From Pirellulales bacterium (GTDB taxonomy: Bacteria > Planctomycetota > Planctomycetia > Pirellulales > Thermoguttaceae): 64,000 nucleotides of DNA. A program made the position numbers and the translations under genes. Position 1 is the stretch's first letter, and each line of letters opens with the position of its first letter. Below, piece after piece: positions 58,487 to 64,000 of the stretch. Where the stretch lies: assembly GCA_020846145.1 (NCBI GenBank), contig JADLEL010000057.1, forward strand, positions 1-64,000. The letters are read 5' to 3'. Below the pieces are notes generated by a model. That model was given only the letters and a program-made list of their open reading frames with translations, searched no databases and had not been told where the DNA came from.

Positions 58487-58984
58487 TCAGCCGCGGGGGA
58501 ATTGGCGGCAGTATTCGTAGAGCGCCGTTGCCGCGGCCGTGGCGGCGTTGTGGGCGTATGGGAGGCCGTAAACGGGTATCTCGACCACGCGGTCGAGCAT
58601 CCGCAGAACCTCTTCCTCGATGCCCGTCCGCTCGTTGCCCATCACCAGCGCCGTGCGGCGCTCGAAGCGGAAATCGAAAATCGATTGCGCGTTGCTCGCC
58701 TGCTCCAGGCCGACGAGCTGATAGCCTTCGTCGCGGAGCCGTTTGAGCACGGGAAGCAGCGTGCGATGCACTTCGATTTGCATCGTTTCGCAGGCGTCGC
58801 GGGCGATCTTGCCGACGACCTTCGCGTTGCCGCAGCCGATCACCTTCCGCACGCCCCAGCAGCCCGCCGCGCGGACGATCCGCGAAAGATTCACGTTGCT
58901 CCGCATCGGCGGGCAGGCGACGATCAACTCCCGCGGGCGGTCGAGCGGCGACGGTGGCTTGTGGCGCTGTTGAAGGTCGTCCAT
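58487..58984 (-). CDS. TrmH/SpoU-family RNA methyltransferase
   Basis: NLSRIVRAAGCWGV, VMGNERTGIEEEVL, IPVYGLPYAHNAATAAATALYEY; start MDDLQQ at 58984 preferred. Confidence 0.88.
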   Translation of the reverse strand: MDDLQQRHKPPSPLDRPRELIVACPPMRSNVNLSRIVRAAGCWGVRKVIGCGNAKVVGKIARDACETMQIEVHRTLLPVLKRLRDEGYQLVGLEQASNAQSIFDFRFERRTALVMGNERTGIEEEVLRMLDRVVEIPVYGLPYAHNAATAAATALYEYCRQFPRG

Positions 58985-59203
58985 GAGGTTGGAGTTGGTT
59001 GGAATAGGAAGCGAGAGGATAAATGATGAATATCCTCGTTTCAAGACTCCGCCTGAGAGCGTAATGTTATCAGGGCTCTGTATCGCTGAAGCGAGAGTCT
59101 AATTTTTTTCAAGAACTAAGGAGACAGAGGCACCAAGACGGTGGGCTTGAAGTCGGAGCCTGGGAACGAGTACCTTCGTCTTCCATTCATCATTCATCAA
59201 TCA

Positions 59204-62200
59204 TCATTCATCATTCTTTTCCTCGCCCCTCGCCGGTCCCGAAAACTTTTCGCTCAAATGCTGCAAAATGTTGTAGAAAACGGGGGTCAAAAAGAGGCCG
59301 AAAAAGGTAACGCCCAACATGCCGTAAAACACGGCGGTGCCCAGGGTGCTGCGCATTTCGGCGCCCGCGCCCGAGGCGAGCATCAGCGGCACCACGCCGA
59401 GGATGAAGGCGAAGGAGGTCATGACGATCGGCCGCAGGCGGAGCCGCGCCGATTCCACCACCGCGTCGTGGATCGACAATCCTTGTTCGCGCTGCTGCTT
59501 GGCGAACTCCACGATCAGCACCGCATTTTTACACGCCAGTCCGGCCAGCACCACGAAGCCGATCTGCGTGAAGAGGTTGTTGTCCATGCCGCAAAGCCAC
59601 ACGCCCGCCAATGCACAAAGCAGACTCATGGGGACGATCAGCACGATAGCCAGCGGCAGCGTGAAGCTTTCGTATTGGGCAGCCTGGGTGAGGAACACCA
59701 AGAGCACGCACAGCGGGAAGATGAGGATCGCCGTATTGCCCGCCAGGTTTTGCAGCAGCGTAAGCTCGGTCCATTCGGGCTTGAAGCCGGAGGGGAGGTT
59801 CTCCTCGCCCAGATCATTCATGATTTCGATGGCCTGGCCGGAGCTGACGCCGGGGGTCCAACCGCCGGAGATCGACGTCGCGGGGTACATTTGATAGCGG
59901 TTGATCATCACGGGGCCGGCGATGTTTTTCACCGTGGCCACCGCGCCCAGCGGCACCATGCCCCCCTTGTCGTTGCGGACCTTGAGCCGTTCGATATCGA
60001 CGGGCGTCATGCGGTATTGTTCGTCGGCCTGGACGATCACCTGCCACGTGCGGTCGAAGCGGTTGAAGTCGTTGACGTAGTAATTGCTCAAGTTGTACTG
60101 CAAGGCGTTGAAGACGTCGCTCATCGCCACGCCCATCGTCTTGCAGCGGCTGCGGTCGATATCGACGTAGAGTTGCGGCGTGTTGGCGCGGAAGATGCTG
60201 AACAGGCCCACCAATTCCGGCTCCGCGTTGCCCTTCGCGATCAAGTTGTCGGTTTGGATTTGAAGCGGTTCGAGGCCGCGGCTTCCCCGGTCCTCGACCA
60301 TCAGCTTGAATCCGCCGGCGTTGCCCAGGCCATCGACGGGCGGCGCGCCGAAGACCGAGACGATCGCGTCTCGAATCTCGTGATTGTAGCGGGCGCGGAG
60401 TTTCGCCGCGACGGCGTTGGCCGTATGCTCGGACCCGTGCCGATTGTGGAACTCGTCGAGAATCACGTAAACCGAGCCGAAATTCGAGCCGTTTGCGTTG
60501 GCGAGGAACGATTGGCCCGAAATGACCAAGGTGTTTTTCACGCCGTCGATTTCGTGGGTGATTTTTTCGATGCGGTCCATGACCTGTTGCGTGCGTTCGA
60601 GCGAGGCCGAATCGGGCAGTTGCACGTTGACCAGCAGATAGCCTTTGTCCTGGTCGGGAATGAAGCCCACCGGCACGACCGTGAAGCCGTAATAGGTCAG
60701 GTACATCAATCCCCCGTACACGAGCAGCCCGATGGCCGAAGCGCGAACGCAATGCCGGACCGCCCCGGCATAGACGCCGGTCGTAACGTTGAAGACTTTG
60801 TTGAAGCCCTTGAAAAACCAGCCGAAAGCGAGGTCGAGCAGCCGCGTGAGCCAATCTTTCTTCGCTCCGTGCGGCTTCAAGAGGATCGCCGCCAAGGCGG
60901 GGCTTAACGTCAGCGAATTGAAGGCCGAAATGAGCGTCGCCGTGGCGATGGTCAAGGCGAACTGGCGGAAGAACTGCCCGGTGATGCCCGACATGAACGC
61001 CGTGGGAATGAACACCGCGCTAAGGCTGAAGGCGATGGCGATGACCGCCAGGGAGACTTCCTCCATCGACTTGTAGGCGGCTTCCTTGGGCGAGAGGCCG
61101 TGCTCCATCCAGCGTTCCACGTTCTCCACGACCACGATCGCGTCATCGACCACGATGCCGATGGCCAGCACCAGCCCGAAAAGCGTGAGGTTGTTGAGCG
61201 TGTAGCCTAATCCGGCCATCACGGCGAAAGTGCCGACGAGCGAAACCGGCACGGCAACCAGCGGGATGACGGTGGAGCGCCAGTTTTGCAGAAAGACCAG
61301 CACCACGATGGCCACGAGAGCGATCGCTTCGCCGAGCGCTTTATACACTTCGTTGATCGACTCTTGTATAAAGGGCGTGGTGTCGTAAACGATGTCGTAG
61401 TTCAGGCCCGGCGGAAAGTCCTTCGCCAGTTCCTCCATTTTGAGTTTGACGTTCTCGCTCGTATCGATCGCGTTCGTGCCCGGCAATTGGAAGATCGCCA
61501 AGCCGACCGAGGGCATGCCGTCCAAGCGGCACGATTGATCCTGGTTTTTGGCGCCGAGTTCGACGCGGGCGACGTCGCCCAACCGGACAATTTCCCCTTT
61601 TTTGCCGGTCTTGATGATGATCCTCTCGAATTCCTTGCTGCTGGTGAGCCGGCCCAGCGTGGAGAGCGTGTATTGAAACGCCGTGCCCTTGATCGCCGGC
61701 GGCTGGCCGAGTTGCCCGGCCGCGACCTGGATGTTCTGCTCGCGTAGGGCCGCCACGACGTCGCCGGCGGACATATCGAGGGCGTCCAGCTTTTTGGGAT
61801 CGAGCCAAACCCGCATGCTGTAATCCTGCTGGCCCAAGAACGTGACGTCGCCGACCCCTTCGAGCCGCGCCAACTCGTCCTTGATCGTGATCGTCGCCTT
61901 GTTGCTCATGTAGAGCTGGTCGAACTCGCCCGTTTTGGAATAGAGGTTCACCACCAACAGGATGGCGGGGGATTTCTTCTTCGTCGTTACGCCGGTTTGC
62001 TTGACCACGTCGGGCAACGTCGGCATGGCGATCGACACGCGGTTCTGCACCAGCACCTGCGCCATGTCCAAATTGGTCCCCAGCTTGAAGGTTACCGTCA
62101 GGTTGTAGGTGCCGTCGTTCGTGCATTGCGACGACATGTAGAGCATGTTTTCCACGCCGTTGACCTGCTGCTCGATGGGCGCGGCGACCGTATCGGCCAC

Positions 62201-62371
62201 CACCTTCGCGCTCGCGCCGGGATAGACGCAAGTTACCTGCACCGTGGGCGGGGTGATCTCGGGATATTGCGCCACCGGGAGAGTCAACACCGCCACCCCG
62301 CCGCCGATCGTAATCACGATCGAGAGCACGGCGGCGAATATCGGTCGATCGATGAAAATGCGGGAAAACAT
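59204..62371 (-). CDS. RND efflux transporter, AcrB/MexB-like (HAE1)
   Basis: MFSRIFIDRPIFAAVLSIVITIGGGVAVLTLPVAQYPEITPPTVQV; GIVVDDAIVVVENVERWM; start at 62371, the ORF-track extension is repeat-derived. Confidence 0.95.
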   Translation of the reverse strand: MFSRIFIDRPIFAAVLSIVITIGGGVAVLTLPVAQYPEITPPTVQVTCVYPGASAKVVADTVAAPIEQQVNGVENMLYMSSQCTNDGTYNLTVTFKLGTNLDMAQVLVQNRVSIAMPTLPDVVKQTGVTTKKKSPAILLVVNLYSKTGEFDQLYMSNKATITIKDELARLEGVGDVTFLGQQDYSMRVWLDPKKLDALDMSAGDVVAALREQNIQVAAGQLGQPPAIKGTAFQYTLSTLGRLTSSKEFERIIIKTGKKGEIVRLGDVARVELGAKNQDQSCRLDGMPSVGLAIFQLPGTNAIDTSENVKLKMEELAKDFPPGLNYDIVYDTTPFIQESINEVYKALGEAIALVAIVVLVFLQNWRSTVIPLVAVPVSLVGTFAVMAGLGYTLNNLTLFGLVLAIGIVVDDAIVVVENVERWMEHGLSPKEAAYKSMEEVSLAVIAIAFSLSAVFIPTAFMSGITGQFFRQFALTIATATLISAFNSLTLSPALAAILLKPHGAKKDWLTRLLDLAFGWFFKGFNKVFNVTTGVYAGAVRHCVRASAIGLLVYGGLMYLTYYGFTVVPVGFIPDQDKGYLLVNVQLPDSASLERTQQVMDRIEKITHEIDGVKNTLVISGQSFLANANGSNFGSVYVILDEFHNRHGSEHTANAVAAKLRARYNHEIRDAIVSVFGAPPVDGLGNAGGFKLMVEDRGSRGLEPLQIQTDNLIAKGNAEPELVGLFSIFRANTPQLYVDIDRSRCKTMGVAMSDVFNALQYNLSNYYVNDFNRFDRTWQVIVQADEQYRMTPVDIERLKVRNDKGGMVPLGAVATVKNIAGPVMINRYQMYPATSISGGWTPGVSSGQAIEIMNDLGEENLPSGFKPEWTELTLLQNLAGNTAILIFPLCVLLVFLTQAAQYESFTLPLAIVLIVPMSLLCALAGVWLCGMDNNLFTQIGFVVLAGLACKNAVLIVEFAKQQREQGLSIHDAVVESARLRLRPIVMTSFAFILGVVPLMLASGAGAEMRSTLGTAVFYGMLGVTFFGLFLTPVFYNILQHLSEKFSGPARGEEKNDE

Positions 62372-62409
62372 GCGGGGGCAGGGGATAGGGGATGGGGGAT
62401 AGGGATTAG
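62372..62409 (-). repeat. C-rich (minus strand) heptamer array before the AcrB-like start
   Basis: Minus strand: CTAATCC CTATCCC CCATCCC CTATCCC CTGCCCC CGC ATG. Confidence 0.9.
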
Positions 62410-62417
62410 GGAAGTAT

Positions 62418-62480
62418 GAAGGATGAAGTATGAATGCTGAAGGATGAAGTATGAATGCTGAAGGATGAAGTATGAATGCT
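62418..62480. repeat. 21-bp tandem repeat x3
   Basis: GAAGGATGAAGTATGAATGCT x3. Confidence 0.92.
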
Positions 62481-62513
62481 GAATTCAACTACAGCCGCTT
62501 GCGGTTTCACAAT

Positions 62514-62661
62514 TTCTACTCGTTCCCACGCTCCGGCGTGGGAACGCAATTTTTGGACGCTCCTGCGTCCTAGGCATGAGTGTAAAATTCTACTCGTTCC
62601 CACGCTCCGGCGTGGGAACGCAATTTTTGGACGCTCCTGCGTCCTAGGCATGAGTGTAAAA
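62514..62661. repeat. Family E, 74-bp unit duplicated in tandem
   Basis: TTCTACTCGTTCCCACGCTCCGGCGTGGGAACGCAATTTTTGGACGCTCCTGCGTCCTAGGCATGAGTGTAAAA twice. Confidence 0.9.
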
Positions 62662-62730
62662 TTTAGCGCTGGTTAGCACTGCGACGACGCCGGAGCGTGG
62701 GAACAACTTGAAACCACCAACGACCAACAA

Positions 62731-64000
62731 TCACTTTCCCGCTTCCGCCGCTTTCGGCGAATCGCCGGTTTTCGGTTTGGCTTCTTCGGATTTGGCGGCC
62801 TCCTTCTTCGCCGCGGGCGGCGCGGCATCGACGGGCTTGACCTTGGCGCCCGGCCGTACGCGAATGGCGCCTTCGACGATGATTCGGTCGGTGGGATTAA
62901 TTCGCTCGGTGGGATCCATTTCTTTTTCTTCGCGAATGATGCGCATTCCCTCGTAAAGCTCGCCTTTTTTCACGGGTTTGCTCACCACGACATCCTTGTC
63001 GTTCACGATGTAGAGCACTTCGCGGCTTTGGTCGAACTGAATCGCGCTGTCGGGCACCAGCAGCGCCTGGTATTCGTCGGAGAGCGGGACGCGGATATCG
63101 CCGTGTCCGCCGGCGACCAGCGAGCGCATGTTGCCGGCCTTCTTGGGATTGGGAAATTTCGCGCGGATGGTGAGTGTGCCCGTGGAAGGATTGATCTGGT
63201 TGTCCACAAAATCCAATTTTCCGGAGTAAGAAAAATCGGATTCGTTGCCCACCCGCATCTTCACGATGACATCGGAGAGATTGCTGCTCAGCTTGGAAAC
63301 GTCCTGTCGTTCGACGAATTTTGCATCGACTTTGCCTTGGTTCGCATCCGCAATGCGAATTTTGATCAACTCCAGCAGGGTCTGTTCATCCATATCGAAA
63401 TAGGCGAAAACCGCGCTCGAATCGACGATGTCGGTCAACAAGGTGGTATCGGCGGCAACGAGGTTCCCCGCATCGATCAGATTGCGGCTGATGCGCCCGT
63501 CGAGGGGGGCTTCGATTTTCGTCCACTTCAAGTCCAGGTCGGCCTTTTCCAGCGTTGCCTGGGCGCCTTGCAGGCCGGCGGCGGCTTCGAGCTTGGCGGC
63601 GACGGTGCGGTCGTAATCTTCCTGGCTGATGGCCTTGCTGCCGATGAGTTGATCGGCGCGGTTCATGTCGTTGGTGGTGCGTTTCAAACGCGCGTCGAGC
63701 GCGGCCACGCTGCTCTTGGCTTCGTCGAAAGCCGCCTGATAGGGCCGCGGATCGATGATGAAGAGGAGATCACCCTTCTTCACTTCGTCGCCCGGCTTGA
63801 AATGAATCGAATCGAGATACCCGCTTACCCGGGCGCGGATCTCCACGGAAGCGAGAGGATCGATCCGCCGCACCGTGTAATCCCTGTAATCGATCACCGG
63901 CTTGACGACCGGATAACTCACCGTAACTTCCGGTAGTTCACGCTGTTTTTGCCCCATTTGCTCCTTTTTACAGGCGGGAATAACGGAAAAAACGAAGGAA
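62731..64000 (-). CDS. RND efflux membrane-fusion lipoprotein, partial at window edge
   Basis: ORF MGQKQRELPEVTVSYPVVKPVIDYRDYTVRRIDPLASVEIRARVSGYLDSIHFKPGDEVKKGDLLF; the frame stays open upstream as SFVFSVIPACKKEQ, a lipobox-like Cys. Confidence 0.88.
   Translation of the reverse strand, partial: SFVFSVIPACKKEQMGQKQRELPEVTVSYPVVKPVIDYRDYTVRRIDPLASVEIRARVSGYLDSIHFKPGDEVKKGDLLFIIDPRPYQAAFDEAKSSVAALDARLKRTTNDMNRADQLIGSKAISQEDYDRTVAAKLEAAAGLQGAQATLEKADLDLKWTKIEAPLDGRISRNLIDAGNLVAADTTLLTDIVDSSAVFAYFDMDEQTLLELIKIRIADANQGKVDAKFVERQDVSKLSSNLSDVIVKMRVGNESDFSYSGKLDFVDNQINPSTGTLTIRAKFPNPKKAGNMRSLVAGGHGDIRVPLSDEYQALLVPDSAIQFDQSREVLYIVNDKDVVVSKPVKKGELYEGMRIIREEKEMDPTERINPTDRIIVEGAIRVRPGAKVKPVDAAPPAAKKEAAKSEEAKPKTGDSPKAAEAGK

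Noticed and set aside
59141-60907. 588-aa plus-strand ORF
   Set aside because: Antisense to the AcrB-like gene; His/Arg/Glu-rich spurious composition.
62372-62488. N-terminal extension of the AcrB-like ORF (MNSAFILHPSAFILHPS...)
   Set aside because: Encoded by the 21-bp and heptamer repeats; the canonical start MFSRIFIDRPIFAAVL is at 62371.
62514-62661. CRISPR-like direct repeats
   Set aside because: Only two adjacent copies of a 74-bp unit with no spacers; a tandem duplication of a REP-type element.

Overview
The window looks like chromosomal DNA from a GC-rich planctomycete-type bacterium. Supporting signs are a DUF1559 prepilin-like protein, a PEP-CTERM repeat protein, large Ser/Thr kinases and HpnCDE squalene genes. 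About 45 CDS are supported. The main groups are: ispH-hpnC-hpnD-hpnE-glycosyltransferase; a LolD-type ATPase with a giant FtsX-type permease; queE/queC/queF; argS/rsfS; an all-minus-strand arsenic/metalloid island (acr3, arsR, ABC pair, Cys-rich Trx-like protein, arsC, arsR); pntAA/AB/B; rplM-rpsI; rmuC; HtrA; a DksA-like protein; an FHA protein; the PEP-CTERM protein; and an RND efflux pair. No rRNA, tRNA, CRISPR or prophage was recognised. The most unusual content is non-coding. (1) Tandem 7-bp repeat arrays are polarised relative to genes: C-rich on the sense strand directly before start codons, G-rich on the sense strand at stop codons. (2) At least nine different palindromic (REP/BIME/MITE-like) repeat families occur, two copies of one being inserted in frame inside conserved genes. 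(3) A promoter-to-terminator structured RNA candidate lies at about 18228-18554. (4) An unannotated Cys-rich microORF and ArsR-type operators sit in the arsenic island. Everything comes from reading the sequence and the ORF track; no database searches were run.
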